Positions 1 to 12,429 of a DNA stretch of 64,000 nucleotides are shown here, piece after piece (position 1 is the stretch's first letter; each line of letters opens with the position of its first letter). The notes beneath the pieces are model-generated. The model was not told where the DNA came from and searched no databases. It saw nothing but the letters and a program-made list of their open reading frames with translations. The translations under genes were made by a program, and so were the position numbers. This DNA is from Dermatemys mawii (lineage: Eukaryota > Chordata > Testudines > Dermatemydidae). The DNA lies in assembly GCA_007922305.1 (NCBI GenBank), contig ML677326.1, forward strand, positions 54,492,785 through 54,556,784. Direction: 5' to 3'.

Positions 1-264
1 GAAGGGGAAGACATGGCAGCTCTCCAGAATTGTCCTATTTTCCCACTGAAGCTTTGGTACCAGCCACTGTCACACACAACATACTGGGCTAGCTGGATCA
101 TTCGTCTGATCCACTATGGCAGTTCGTAGGGTCTTACCCTGGACACATAAAAGTGCAAGAAACAAAATCTCAACCCCACAAACATCAATAGGTACCAAAT
201 GTAACTCGAGCTGCCCTGACTGACTCATTATTAAAACAGCTCCATCTACAAATATGGACACCTG

Positions 265-368
265 TCCTGTGAGCACTTGTGCACATGCTTAACTTCAAGC
301 ATACCAGTAGGCCCGTTGTCTACTTTCATGCTTCAGCATGTCTAGGAACACGTGCAGGATTGAGGCCT
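265..368. repeat. Palindromic MITE-like repeat
   Basis: The left arm (TCCTGTGAGCACTTGTGCAC, then ATGCTTAACTTCAAGC) is roughly complementary to the right arm (CATGCTTCAGCATG, then CACGTGCAGGATTGAGGCC). From memory this is the diverged form of a very common turtle palindrome that starts GGCCCAATCCTGCA. It is non-autonomous with no coding capacity. The repeat family assignment is from memory. Confidence 0.6.
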
Positions 369-454
369 GAGAGTACAGTCAAACCATAGCACTAATAAAC
401 TTCACTGCTTTTTGTTGCAATCTAATGCAACCCTGGTAAACATGTTGTCCATTT

Positions 455-545
455 ATTATGTGAACTTCTTAGGGCAGGTATCTTGACTCTATTTGTCCAA
501 AAAAAAGCACCTTGCACATTTTGAATGCTACATAAATAACAGCAA
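455..545 (+). repeat. L2-like LINE/SINE 3' tail fragment
   Basis: The stretch TTCTTAGGGCAGGTATCTTGACT, followed by GCACCTTGCACATTTTGAATGCTACATAAATAA, follows the order of the common amniote tail 'gggcagg..tct..gcaccttgcaca..ggtgctacataaata'. It is strongly diverged. L2 is the family I think of first, but a related SINE tail cannot be excluded. Confidence 0.45.
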
Positions 546-2324
546 ACAACTTTGCTGTGCTATACTCTCACAGTGCTACTTTCTTAAAGAATTATATTAA
601 CTTATAATAGTTTCTGTTTATGCAGTGTAACAGACTGAAGTCAGTGGGAAAGTGTCAGCTACAGTATATGACTTAGCTGTCATTGCATCATGGAACTTGG
701 CAAGTTCTTACAGTGTCAGATAAACTGCATTCTATACATTTCAAAACACTCAAAGGATATGTGGCTGGGAAAGGCTTGCAAATGCCTTGTGTTGATTAAT
801 AGTCACAGAACTGAAGTGATCATAATTTAATCCGAGCAAAAAGACATACTTCTTTGTAGCAGCAATAAAAAAGACAAACCCCCAGAACCTACACAAAATA
901 CATAAACAATTTTAAAAGAAATTCGTCGTCATCATGCCAGACACCAAATAAATTGTTTTTCTCATTTGTCGTCTCACCACAGCTTCCTCCCACTTGGACA
1001 CCCGTTAGGCATTCAACTAATCTCCTTGCCCTATCAGTACATCTGCACTCCCCATCAGGAGGGTATGCTAGACTGCATTTTTGCAGTGTAAAATGAGTGA
1101 CTTTAAAAAAATAAAAAAAAGGAGACTGTTAATAACATTAGCACAACATGTCAGAATACAACATTTATACTCAGCTTGGTTCAGTCATGGGATATGCTTT
1201 ATTTTGGGCTGCGCTCAACAAATATACTGTCTTGTTTCTGCAGCTCTCAATGTGTCCTGTTCTGAAGCATAAAGAACACTATTTTTTGTGTACTGCTCTG
1301 TGTATTCTTCCTGATCTGTAACCCTTCCCCAACCCTCTGCTCTTGCATTGCTTTTCCTGTGAAATGCTTTTTCCATGGATGCAGCAGACGAATATGTTGT
1401 AACAATAGAGTGTTTAGAAAACCTTGTTTTGTTGCATTAAACCTAGTTTCTTGTCTGGTGGTTGTCCTTACCAATTCCAGTGTATTTTTCATTGCTAAAG
1501 CTAAGTCAATTGTTTTTAAGATAACAACCTTTTCTAGACTGACCCCCTCTGCATTGACTTACAAATCAGAGAGCACATTATTTAAAAATAAATGTATATG
1601 GCATAATGGAGTATTTATGGAACGTGTTAGAAGGTCACAGTGTTCATCAACCATATTTAAATCACAAAAAGCTATTTTTTATGCTGCCTTATCTAAAGTA
1701 AGGAAATGCAATTCATGGCACTGACAAAGACTGCTGTCTGTGGGGAAATTAACAGATACCTGCTTATGTCAGAAGAAAAATCACCCTGTAAGATTCAATA
1801 TGGGACCCTCTTTTGGTGAAGTCTAATAAATTCTCTCCTTCATAAAATGACTCGATACACAAGAAAACTTAAAAAATTAGTTTTAAATGGCTTTTGGGAT
1901 CTTTTAAGTACAGTTTTAAGCATTTATACAATCCCCAGAATGGGCACCATTATGAGTCTAAGTAAATAAATAGTTGCAGTCTCTGAACCTTAGACCACCT
2001 TGTTGGATCCCACCTTATAAAACTCCATTGCTAGGACTTTATTGATAACATCTAACCTGGAGTTTACCCTTTGGGAAATACTTCATTATCCACCCTGTTT
2101 AGTATCACCTTGGCTGGTCTCATTTTCCTACTGGTATGATGTGGAAAATTGGTTTGCCAAGCCCCCATGCTTTCCTCATTCTAAGCCTTCCTTAGAACTG
2201 ATTTGTGCCACAATGCCTACAATGAGTTCGTAATTAAAACCAAATGTTGCAATTATACTCTGGATTTCCTAGTGTTTTCTGTCATCTTTGTGTCTTGTTC
2301 TCAGGGGAACTACTACTGCAGGCT
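546..2324. other. Unique AT-rich DNA, nothing recognised
   Basis: No repeat family, splice-flanked frame or RNA fold was recognised. The 121-codon plus-strand frame at 1359-1724 has no recognisable motif, and an antisense frame overlaps it, as expected by chance. Confidence 0.5.
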
Positions 2325-2385
2325 TAAGTGCTTAGATTGTAAGCTCTTGGGGGCAGGAACAGTCTACCATTTTGGCTTCTCCAGC
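2325..2385 (+). repeat. L2-like 3' tail fragment
   Basis: GATTGTAAGCTCTTGGGGGC followed by AGGAACAGTCTACC matches the widespread tail motif 'agattgtaagctctttggggcagggaccgtct'. Only about 60 bases are recognisable. Confidence 0.6.
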
Positions 2386-5043
2386 TCCAAGTGTATGATC
2401 TGTTTGAAGGAATTAAGCAGTAATAATTCTGTAAAAGTTAGAAATCTTAAAGACTTCCTGTAGAGGTGTATAGTTTTAGGATTTTAGCAATAGGTTCTTA
2501 AAGGTTCACATTTTAAAAGGGTTCTCTTTGTTCATTCAAGTGCAAGGTAATTTGGTAGTCCAGACAGTAAAACAAATACAGCCTACTTTGTTGCTATGAA
2601 TGCTGGTTTTGGTATCCTCCTCACCCTCCTCCTGCCCCCATTCCCTGAATCAGGCCTTTTATAGTTCTGTGTTGTATCTAAGAGTGCAAGGTGCTGCCCA
2701 CAAGACAAGAAAACATAGCAAATCCTTTAAAGAAGGTTGCATAATCTATTGTGCCATATTTCCCTTCTGATAACTCTCACCTACACCATCTAAAAGTAGC
2801 CATTTGACTTTTAATGACAGCCACTGTTCATGTTATCTTTACAAATTTCCTCCTTGAAAGAGCTGGTCCACTTACTGTTCAGATACCACCGTTTCTGCAG
2901 CTGAAAACAGTGGGGGCGTATTTGGCCTTGATTCAGGTCTTACATAGAGTCTGCAGAGATCTAAACACATCAAAGTGTCAGCTAGATGGAACAAGCCAGA
3001 ATCTATTTTAGAATAATTTAAAGTTTGACTTCCATTTGTTTAAGAACTCGGCTTGTTTATTTTAACTTCACTAAAACTCTTTCAGCATTTAAAGACAATT
3101 GCATCTCTGCTTTTTCTTTCTCCCCACTTCTACCCTCATAAACAGAAGTCTCTATTATATTTATTTCACATTTATCGACTTTAAATTAACTGTTCTTATT
3201 ATGGAACATTACAAGTTTAAAAGCATCTTATATGGAACAAGTTGTCACTCCATATTCAGAAGGAAGCGTACTTATTTTCTGCATGCCATCAGGTTATGAA
3301 AGGAGAAATAATAGAAAATAAATATTGCAGAAGCCTTTGCCTTAATTCAAATCAGATAAAGATCAGTCCATACTTTGGGATAATAAGAAAAGGAAAACAG
3401 TTGTACATTTTTGCTTCTAACAACAACATACATATCCTTGAGATCTTTATAGCATTATGCATGGGATTTTCACTCATTGAAATACCATTTATAATATTTT
3501 AAGTTTCTGTGTTCTAGAACTTTGGACATTCAAACTTACTGAGTGGCAATTTTCTTGCATCTGGATTTAAAGTCAGTCCAATCATGCTTACACAGAGGTC
3601 AATGGGCTGGGCTGAGCTCTAAATCTATTGTCACAGTAGAGACTGTGCTAGTAGCTTTCAGTTTAACATCACACAGTTCCTGACATGTGTTCTTCTTACA
3701 CTTGCGTGGTGCTGATACTAGACCCCCCAGGACCTACTTCCTAAATTGACTCAGCCCATGGAAGAGTGGACTGGAAGAGAAGAATGATATATCCCTCAAC
3801 TCCTGAAGGGTTGACTTATCAGGGATCATCAACAGCTTTGAAAAACATGCATGTGCTCCTCACTACTCCAGCTCTGCCCCACCATTCCAACTTTGCAGTC
3901 TAGACCCAGAGAAACTTTCCCAGAACTTTACAGTTGGAATGAGATCATGACTAGTGTCTGTACAGGAGACATAACAAAGGGGCTCCTTGTGTCTTCTTTT
4001 CATCCTTGAACATCCACATAGGGCCATCCAACTATCTGACCCTGATTATGAATCATTTGAATATTGTATATGATCATTATAATATTTGCAGAGTTATTTT
4101 TATTTATTAAAGCAATTGTTCTACTCTCAGTATCAAGTTCCTTCATGACACAGCTTCAGAGAGCACTCAGGAAACAAAACAAATCAAAACGTTTGTTCTC
4201 CCGTCTCTCTACAGCTTGCAGTAGCTTAGCAGCATTAGGAAAACTGCTTCTCTTTAGCCGTTCAAATAGACACTGTATAAATGTCTTGAAATTCATGTAC
4301 AAAAGGTGATGGGCGTAAATCCTTGTCTTTAAAATCCAATGGATAATCACTACAGTTCTCAAAAATCAAAACAACTTTTTTCCACATCATAAAGAAAGAA
4401 ATGCATGCATTTAATCCAAGGATGGGCTCCAGCCACAGCATTAGTATCCACACCTGAATCTTTACATAATTGAGGGCAATCACATCTAGAGTTTTCATCA
4501 AGGCCCTTGGATATTTATACAGAAACCTAGATCCTTCTCCATTCATGTTTAAGTATTTCTAATATTCCATCACTGTGGCATCTAGGCATAACCAAAATTT
4601 TCAAAAGCAAACATTCAGTCTGAAAAACTTCCTCTCCCCAGTCTTGTCCAAGTCCAAGAATGTGTGTATAATTAGGTTTCTGGTTTTGTTTGTTTGTGGG
4701 TGTCAGGGGGAGGCATTAACATACAGTTTTAGGGAGTTGATGTAAAGCTTGTGTGAACATAGGACCCTCTTCTGAACATGAACAAAGATGAATGACCTTC
4801 GGACCAAATTGTAAGACCCACTTCTGTACTAGCTTTCCCTCCCTCCCCCAATAAACTTCCCTGAAAATTGCAACTTTTAAGGCTGGAAAGGAGAAGATAA
4901 CTACAAAGAGCTTGATCAACTTTCTGTAATTTTGGTTGTCTCCAGATACCAAAATAATGGGCATTTAAGACCCGGAAGAAATCCCTCATGCTCATCTTTG
5001 AAAAAGGTATCTTTATAGAGTGGAACATTAAAGCAACTCAGAT
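2386..5043. other. Unique DNA, nothing recognised
   Basis: Mostly AT-rich sequence without a recognisable gene, RNA or repeat. Short opposing frames near 4156-4546 and 4716-5028 overlap on both strands and look like chance frames. Confidence 0.5.
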
Positions 5044-5121
5044 TTGGCCTAACTCTGCACCCATTGAAGTCAAGTCAATAGAAGTTTTACCATGACTTCA
5101 ATGGCAGCGGAACTTAGCCTA
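5044..5121. repeat. Palindromic MITE relic
   Basis: TTTGGCCTAACTCTGC and CCCATTGAAGTCAA on the left face TGACTTCAATGG and GCAGCGGAACTTAGCC on the right. This is the ATTGAAGTCAATGG palindrome family seen again at 50834 and 63808. Confidence 0.6.
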
Positions 5122-6452
5122 CAAATGAGAACATATGCACGTAGCATGTATAGCCAGACATCTGACACAAGTGACTGCTCATCAATAGGTTACCAGCTGT
5201 AGTTCAAGAGATGCCATAGGAAAGTCATATTCCCCCCTCACAAACAAAAATATTGTTACAAAATTAGAGTTAAGATAGCTCCCATGTTTCCTCACAACAA
5301 AGATTAAAAGCCTTTGCCCCATTTCTAGCTATGTGAGACTTTTATAAGCATCTCTAAGGATCTCTCTCAGAAAACAATGAAATTTTTGCCTATTAATAGC
5401 TGATTCAGCCTGGCTTGCTGTAGTAACTGCTTTTGCCAATGTGAAGTTAGGCTCAATCAACAGTCTTACAAATATTCAGCATGTCTTTATCCCCTGGGGT
5501 ATTAAAAAACACATTGTTCTTCAGTGCGTAAGAAATATACCCAAACTCAAACTTATGTGTATCAAGCCATGCCTGCCTGGTAAAATAATCACAAGCAAAT
5601 AATTCTCAGCAACCTTGATTCACATTTTTAAAGCAATTACTGAATCCCCAAAGAAAGGAATAAATCCAGTAAGTAGACAATATCTTCTTTACTTGTTTGT
5701 GGTATTTTATTTTCTTTTTTCAGAATCTCCTCAAGTTTTCCTCCATCTGTCTAGACTCCATTTTCTTATTTTTCCATGCAATTTGCTACATTGTATTCAG
5801 TCAAACTAATCTCACCTCATTGCTTTTTCCATTCTTTTTACTTTCTTTGTTTTATTTTACCTGTTTATATGCTTCTCTCTCTCTTCTTACCCAGACCTCC
5901 ACCATGCGTCTATTTTTTTCCTCTGTTAGAAAAACCCATAATACAATAAGTAAATGTTAGCGATTTTAAAAATAGACTTTTAAATGCTGCAAGAGCAGAA
6001 CTGGAAGATTGACATTTTGACCCCTAGTTCACTGCCAGATGAGCTACTGGGTGTTCTGGATAGATTGGTTCTCCGTTTTCTGTCAAAGTAGATTGTTACT
6101 TATTCTCATCAGTCTTTCAGACAAGTGGGAAAATCTGAAGTTATTTTGGCTCAGAAGTAGACATTTTTTCCTGTTTTTGTTCATAAGTGAGTTTAGGTAC
6201 TATAGAAGGTGCCTAAAAGTTTTAAATGTTTATCCACAAAGCAGATAAGTTAGCAAAAATGAAAAAAAAGTTTCCCTCCACTGCTCTAACGGATTCTGAA
6301 AATCATCTTCATTCAGTCAGGCCTTCCTCATCAGGTGGTCAACTTTGAGATGAGTCTTTGTAATATGGATACCATCCAGTAGGAAATGGAAACTAGCTTC
6401 TCATTTCATGCAGGTTAGTCACATTAGTCACTTATGCCAGTGGATACCAATT
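5122..6452. other. Unique AT-rich DNA, nothing recognised
   Basis: No coding or repeat signal recognised. A pyrimidine-rich stretch lies around 5690-5920, giving two short hydrophobic frames at 5615-5960 whose composition is explained by T/C runs. Confidence 0.45.
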
Positions 6453-6717
6453 AGAGCTCATCAGAAAAATATTTTTTTGCATGAAAAAAATGTCAAAGTT
6501 TTGCAGATTTTGCATGGGAAGGGAGTCCTGTGAAAATCCACAAACCATAATTTTTTTCCCAGTTAACTAAAAGGGTGGGGACTCTGGACGTTTTCAATGA
6601 AAACTTCCCAAAATTTAGATGAAAATGAAAATTCTCACAAAAAATATTTTAGCAAGCCATAAATAAAAAATTTATTGTATCAAAAATATTTTGATGAAAA
6701 TTTACTGACCAGCTCAG
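6453..6717. mobile_element. A/T-rich fold-back element (GAGCTGGTCA-ended family)
   Basis: The left edge AGAGCTCATCAGAAAAAT is complementary to the right edge ATTTACTGACCAGCTCAG with a few mismatches. The interior is rich in AAAATTTT and GAAAATT motifs. Related pieces lie at 23480, 26005, 33095, 42590 and 46080. This fits a non-autonomous DNA transposon, but no target duplication was identified. Confidence 0.55.
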
Positions 6718-9035
6718 ATACTGACTTTTAAATACCTTACACATAATAGCAGCTGAAGGACTAATTAGAAGGTACCTCTTAGAAGGTATGTCACAGATGG
6801 GAGTTAGGCATATTGATGTGAGAAGCTTAGAAAAGCAATGAGGCAAAAAAGGGGATAAGCCAGGTAGAAGTGGCACAAACAGAAACTCTAAGGTCATGCA
6901 TTTTTATTCTATGACTTTTCTCTTGTCATTTGGGCTTTGGCCTACCTAGTCTTAGATTTAGGTATGTTCTGTACCAGCTAGCTTTGCTTTAATGTGATTC
7001 TCTCTGGCTTTTCTAATAATTTTGAAAATCAAATTAGTGATCGTAGGGTGAGGGGGAATTTGGTGGCCATTCTTCAAAGGAAGCAAAGAAAGCAAGGACA
7101 AAGATAAGTCAAAATGAGCTTCTAACTTATGTTGAGATGCAGAAGTATTCAGGAGGATATCTGAGCTAGGTTACTAGCTCAGAAGCACATCACTTGTAGC
7201 TGATATTACATATAGGCAAAGTCCGGTGACCATTACACGTGAGAGACTGGAGTAAAGTCACTATCTAGTAAACAGATGGTAATACTGAAATTTTGTCACT
7301 GCCGACAAAGTTACATTCAAACCATATGACCAAGAGGTGAAAGAGTCTTTATCAAACTAGCTAATCTCTTTAAATATCCAGTTGTGTGTTCCTTAATTAT
7401 TGCTTTTATTGTAGTTGATATGCATACCCCAAGCAGACCCCACCCCCGCTCTGCCTATGTCCATATATATAATCTATATTATCTTTATTTCTGAGTTTCA
7501 GATTGGCTTTACAGTTAAGCTTTAACTAAAGGGCTTTTTGTCTTTGCTCAGCATTATTGATAAACACTAAGTCATGTGTATCTCACAGGAAAATACATGG
7601 AAACACTGAAAGGATGCTTAAAAGATCAGGAGAGATTATATTATAAAATAATATTTATACTTTTCACATACACCAACATAGCCAGAAAATGATTACAATC
7701 AAGTTTCACATTTCATAGTAAGCCCCTTTTTGGCAGAAATGAAATATTACAGGCCTAAGAACTAGGTGCCTGCTGAAAGACTACCAACCTATGTTGGTTT
7801 TGTAGGGTCTTCCCTCCTTCCTGCTCCAGATGAGTGCTATCAAAAACATGGTGAGACCTTAATATTTAGCTGTAAAACTCAAGGGAGAACATATTCACAT
7901 GAAGTGATTATCTCTTATGTTTCTGGACATTCTAAAGATACATTACATTCTCCTAATAATACTTGCCTTCTTTTTGATATGATGTTTTGGAAGAACAGCT
8001 TGCACTTATAATCAGTACAATTTATCACCTATCCCCAAAGTACCCTGCTGTTGAAATGCCTGACATATATATTAGGTGTTGTGGATTTAGCAAAAATTGA
8101 ATTATAAATTGCCTTGCCAGCTTTTGCCTCTGGAAATAATGAAAAAGCAAGCTAAAGAAATGTTCGCCTGAAGGATTTATTTTTAAGTGGCTATAGAGAA
8201 AGAAACGACAACAAACACAGATTGATCAGATTTTATCATTGGAAACAGAGTGGACTTAGTCTCAAGAGTTAGATTTTTTTCCCCTCTTTTAAAAAGAAAG
8301 GCTGAACTGGGAGCACTTGAATGTCCTTTAAGATAACTCAATTAAGAAAGAACAAAGTAAATTTGTACTCGGTATGTCCAGCTGAAGAATTTCAAGATCT
8401 TGTGTCCAAATAAAGTCAAACTAAATGTCATCCAGAATACTCTCTCTTTTCTGCTCAATTATATGCCATCTCTTATTCTTTTTGGAGTTCAACAATATCC
8501 AACTCCCAACAATAAAGGAGCTTTTATTAAGTTATATAAACATATATAGTGAAGAAGAATCCATTACAAACAAGTATTCCAAGATCAAATGCATAGAATT
8601 AACCCAAATGTTGATTAAATACTCAAAATACAAGAAGGTTTAATCATATCAATTTTAGACTAATGTTCTGTACACATTATGTCTCATAACCTACATATAA
8701 AAGCAGCTTCTTTGTCATTTCCATTGTCCTGAAGAAAAGCAGCAACTGTAAATGACATTTCAAAAGCTATTTAAATTAACCTTGAGATTTAAAAAACAAA
8801 ACAAAACAAAAAACAAAAAACACATTACAGGAAAAGTTCTACACATAAAGCCTGCACTCTGTATTTAAGAGGGTCTGAAATAATACTTCATAGTTAAGTT
8901 TGGAAATCTGGAGTGACACTCCATCTTAACTTGTGTCATTATGATGTTGGGTTTATCTTTATTAGATTTTTTTTTCTTCAACAAGATAAGTCTTGCACTC
9001 TGTGCTCTGGATTTCTTAGCTTGTATGTGGGTGCA
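6718..9035. other. Unique DNA with an A-rich tract
   Basis: No gene or repeat family recognised. Positions 8791-8822 are an A-rich CAAAA-type simple repeat. The 81- and 72-codon frames at 7766-8011 and 8425-8643 show no recognisable motif. Confidence 0.45.
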
Positions 9036-9216
9036 CACGATTTAAGTCCACAACATTGTGGGTGTTTGTTGTCAGGGGGCGGGGTTGGTTCAGGTAGAAA
9101 AGATTCATAGGGGAGTATAAAAATCATATTGAAGCTGGGCAAATAATTGTAAAGTAACTATCATCATCATGTTGCCTCTTTTTCTGTATATTGAATGTTT
9201 ATGAATGATCATGAAC
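9036..9216 (+). repeat. Direct duplication, copy 1
   Basis: Positions 9131-9165 (35 bases) are identical to 10076-10110, and 9187-9216 (30 bases) to 10132-10161, both at an offset of exactly 945. Similarity continues upstream with small indels through GGGAGTATAAA, GTTTGTTGT and TTTAAG (offset about 950). It is either a local tandem duplication or two copies of one unlisted repeat. Confidence 0.75.
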
Positions 9217-9989
9217 TCCTCAGATATATGTTATTTGAAATTATTGACAAATCTTGTGCTAATTTCATTTCCATTTGAAATTCACATATTGTTGCTTGGG
9301 CCCAGTGGGGACATAAGTAATGTGCCATTTGTTCTGCTCCCTGACTGGATGAGTGTTAATGCAGAATATTAATAGAAAATGAACACAAGGGGCAAAAACC
9401 AGTGTCAAAATAAATGTGTTCCAAAATCTGAATGAGTAATTATGACAACATTTGCAATACGCATTCAGATCATGCACTATTCTTTAGTTAGTGCTGTATG
9501 GGGGAGTACTTAAGTTAGGAGCACAAGCAGCATTAGCAATAACACCACTTAAAACAATGACATCTAATGAGGGTGGTCCAAAGCTATTCCATGGAAAAGT
9601 AGGAAGTCAAGTGGGCGTAAAACATCTTGACTGAATCACACAGTAAGATTGATAGAAGAGTAAAAAAGGAAACCAGACACTAACAGGAAGATCAGCAAGT
9701 ACTACTTGCTATATAAGACAGGGAAGAAAGGAAAAGACATAAAAGGCGGCAGAACCCAACCCTACAATTGGGCCATCATTTGATATTCAGAACTTGGGAT
9801 GGGGTACAAGTCTTCCTCCCTTCCAGAGTCAGAAATAGTAAAAGAAGATGGAACCCTCTTGGCCTGTTCCAATCCAGGGGATGGCTACATAGCAAAGAGA
9901 GGAGGGAGCAGTGCCACTAATATCTGCTTTTGCTTTTACAGTGTAGGCTTCCACTACATCCCACCTTATTTTCTTTCTTTCATGGCCAC
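9217..9989. other. Spacer between duplicated segments
   Basis: Unique-looking sequence between the two copies. If the pair is a tandem duplication, one copy has lost or replaced most of the unit, because this spacer has no obvious counterpart on the far side. Confidence 0.4.
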
Positions 9990-10165
9990 CTTTAAGACTA
10001 GGTCAATATTGTGGATGTTTGTTGTTTTGTGGTTGGGTGTGTTTTCAGTTAGAAAGGGAGTATAAACATCTTACTGAAGCTGGGCAAATAATTGTAAAGT
10101 AACTATCATCCAGAGGTTGCCCCGTTTTCTATATATTGAATGTTTATGAATGATCATGAACACTT
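9990..10165 (+). repeat. Direct duplication, copy 2
   Basis: Second copy of the 9036-9216 segment in the same orientation. It starts near TTTAAGACTAGG and ends at TGATCATGAAC. The downstream flank (ACTTTGGGTGCC) differs from the copy 1 flank (TCCTCAGATATA), which fixes the right edge of the homology at about 10161. Confidence 0.75.
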
Positions 10166-10351
10166 TGGGTGCCTGAACTTGTAGAGGTCAGAAATGTAAG
10201 TGAGAGGTCACAAGGTACTTGTGTTCCACTAACTTGTAAGAGTTATTTGTGTTTGGGTAACACACTGAAGAAACATGGCCAGTTGTCATTTCATAACTGC
10301 AAAACATCCTGAAGATTAACCTGTTGATGGCTCTCCAGGACTCCTGTTCTA

Positions 10352-10575
10352 AAATTAAGCAATCAGTTTATAAACTCCTAGAGGATAATAGGATAAGAAA
10401 TAGCCAGCATGGAATTATCAAGAACAAACCATGCCAAACCAACCTTTGACAGAGTTATTGACCTAGTGGATGAGGGGGAAAGCAGTAGATATCTTGATTT
10501 TAGTAAGGCTTTTGACACAGTACCACATAAGAGTCTCATAAGCAAACTAGGGAAATCTAAACTGGTTTAGAGGAA
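10352..10575 (+). mobile_element. CR1 LINE fragment, reverse transcriptase region
   Basis: Frames read NSQHGIIKNKPCQTN, then DFSKAFDTVPHKSLISKLG. These are the conserved CR1 blocks (Q-H-G-F-x-K-x-x-S-C-x-T-N and the first catalytic block D-F-S-K-A-F-D-T-V-P-H). Frameshifts and stops separate the blocks, so it is a dead copy, truncated at both ends. There is no link to a host gene. Confidence 0.85.
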
Positions 10576-10708
10576 ACAAACCAGCATAAGGGATATGTCC
10601 AACATAAGGGATATTCAGCCATCAGTCTGTCCTGAAGGTAACTCTAGCAAAAGCTAATTTGGAAGCTACTGACTGTCTGCATATTATAGTTTTTCCTTAC
10701 CATATTAC

Positions 10709-10733
10709 AGATAGATAGATAGATAGATAGATA
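10709..10733. repeat. (GATA)n microsatellite
   Basis: About six perfect AGAT units. Confidence 0.95.
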
Positions 10734-10778
10734 CTTGGTGAAGTTATATATTTATTTCAGTGCCTTTTTTAATGTTTT

Positions 10779-10803
10779 AGATAGATAGATATAGATATAG
10801 ATG
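10779..10803. repeat. GATA/GATATA simple repeat
   Basis: An interrupted second GATA block 45 bases after the first, followed by TATAATATTCATTA-type AT-rich DNA. Confidence 0.85.
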
Positions 10804-11475
10804 AATATAAAATGAATATATAATATTCATTATGTTGATCATATACATTAGCTGGACTAAGCCCTAGCCTCTCTTTTGCACGTATGACAGACGTCTGAAA
10901 AATCTGAACTTCTGTTTTTCGCCAGCAAAAATAATTCACTGGCATAAAATCAGAGCATTAGCATGATCCTGCAATCCAGCAGTGAGAGGTACAAATACCC
11001 TGAACTGTAGGCATAATTCAATTGGAAGTTAAAAAGTATGGACAGAGTTTTGTGGATGAAAAATTGCACCTATTATATGAAGGCTGGCCAGCTGAAAATG
11101 CATCCAAAAACACTCCGTTATTAGAGATAACTAAAGCTACACTTATGCAACTGTGGTATGTTTATTTTTTTTCTTACTGCTCGATTTACAGTATTCACAA
11201 AAGTTTGTAATGAATCTATCAAGTCAGTAGTTTTAGAGCATCCTCTTAAATGCAGCATGTGTCAACATTGTCATGCTTTTTTGATGCAGCACTAGGAAAA
11301 AAAAGCATCTGATTTTCAAGATTGCTATCCACCCAGAATAATTGTATGTACAGTTTTAGTACAGTAAGTATAATACCTAAGAAGAATCCAGTGATTTGTT
11401 GATTCTCAATCTTTACAGATGACTGATAAACTGGAGAAATTACAGTGCTGTGAGAATAAAATGCATCTTTGAAAT
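10804..11475. other. Unique DNA, nothing recognised
   Basis: AT-rich with two short unsupported frames; no repeat family recognised. Confidence 0.4.
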
Positions 11476-11635
11476 GGGGGAGATTTGTCCCAATGTTACA
11501 GATGGAGAGCTGAGGGTAGATTAAACTACTTGCCAAGGCCATAGAGTAAATCCAAAGAGATCACCCATCCCACATGCCATTCCAAAATGCAGAGTTCAAG
11601 TCCCGGTCCTTGATTGAATGACTCCAGGACAGTGT
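11476..11635 (-). repeat. MIR-like SINE fragment
   Basis: The sequence GTTACAGATGGAGAGCTGAGG, then ACTTGCCAAGGCCATAGAGTAA, then CAGAGTTCAAGTCCCGGTCC follows the reversed MIR order: core 'ttacagatgaggaaactgaggc', 'cttgcccaaggtcacac', then the reversed tRNA-like B-box area. Confidence 0.65.
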
Positions 11636-12105
11636 TTGTCCCACTGCCACTCCATGCCTGCCCAAGGCTCAGGGGTGGCGCAGCCTCTTCCTAGTGGGAA
11701 AGGGGTAAGGCGAGCTTAGTCACTTTTTGCCACAAGGCCCCACTCCCTGCTTCTCCTCTCCCCCGACAAGGTCCTGTCCTAGGCCAGAAGCTGGCACTGG
11801 GCAGTACTAAGAGTCACTCAGGGAGTTGGGTCACTGTGGGAAGTCCTGGACACTCCACCTGTGAGCCCCCCGGGGCAGGAACATGGGCTGTTCTCAGCCC
11901 CCCCAGTCCCCTGCTTCCTAGGCAGCTCTTACCATGGCCCAGCTCCAGCTTCCAGCCTGGCCAGGGGTGGCACCTAAGAGGTAAGAATAGGAGCTGGGGT
12001 GGAGACTCTACATGTGTCCCACTTCTATCTTTTGAAAAGATGGTCACTGTAAGGAAGTCTGCTTCAGAGTCAAGAACGAACCCAGGCCTCCTAAATCCCA
12101 TCTAG
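11636..12105. other. GC-rich block
   Basis: A roughly 450-base block with clearly higher GC than its surroundings and runs such as CCCCCCGGGG and CCCCCCCAG. Long frames occur on both strands (11814-12101 minus, 11836-12105 plus), which GC-rich DNA produces by chance. It may be a GC-rich dispersed repeat; I cannot name it. Confidence 0.35.
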
Positions 12106-12333
12106 TGTGATTTAACAGTTGGGAAGAGCCGTGAATCAGCTAGGGTAGTAAACTGAATGAAACAGTGCTTTGCTGAAAGAAATTCTGGTAGTTAAGGGCT
12201 GCATCTTTTGTAAGTATTTTTGCAACAAAAAGGATAAATTTTGTAATGTGCATTGTTATATTCAAAGAGCTTATTATAATGCTAAACTGAATAAATGCAC
12301 TAACAACTACACTGTACCCTTCTTTTTCCCTTT

Positions 12334-12356
12334 ACACACACACACACACACACACA
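12334..12356. repeat. (AC)n microsatellite
   Basis: About eleven AC units. Confidence 0.95.
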
Positions 12357-12429
12357 GTCTCCTCATTTACATTCTTTTTAAATTAAAGGTTTATATAATA
12401 GCCTAGAAATATTATCTGGGAAAAGCAGT

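Noticed and set aside
11814..12105. Possible CpG-island promoter or GC-rich exon
   Set aside because: GC-rich but with few CpG dinucleotides; opposing frames, no splice sites or start context that stand out.
12170..12406. Small open frame ending near an AC repeat
   Set aside because: Its C-terminal part is translated microsatellite (His-Thr repeats); no sign of a real protein.
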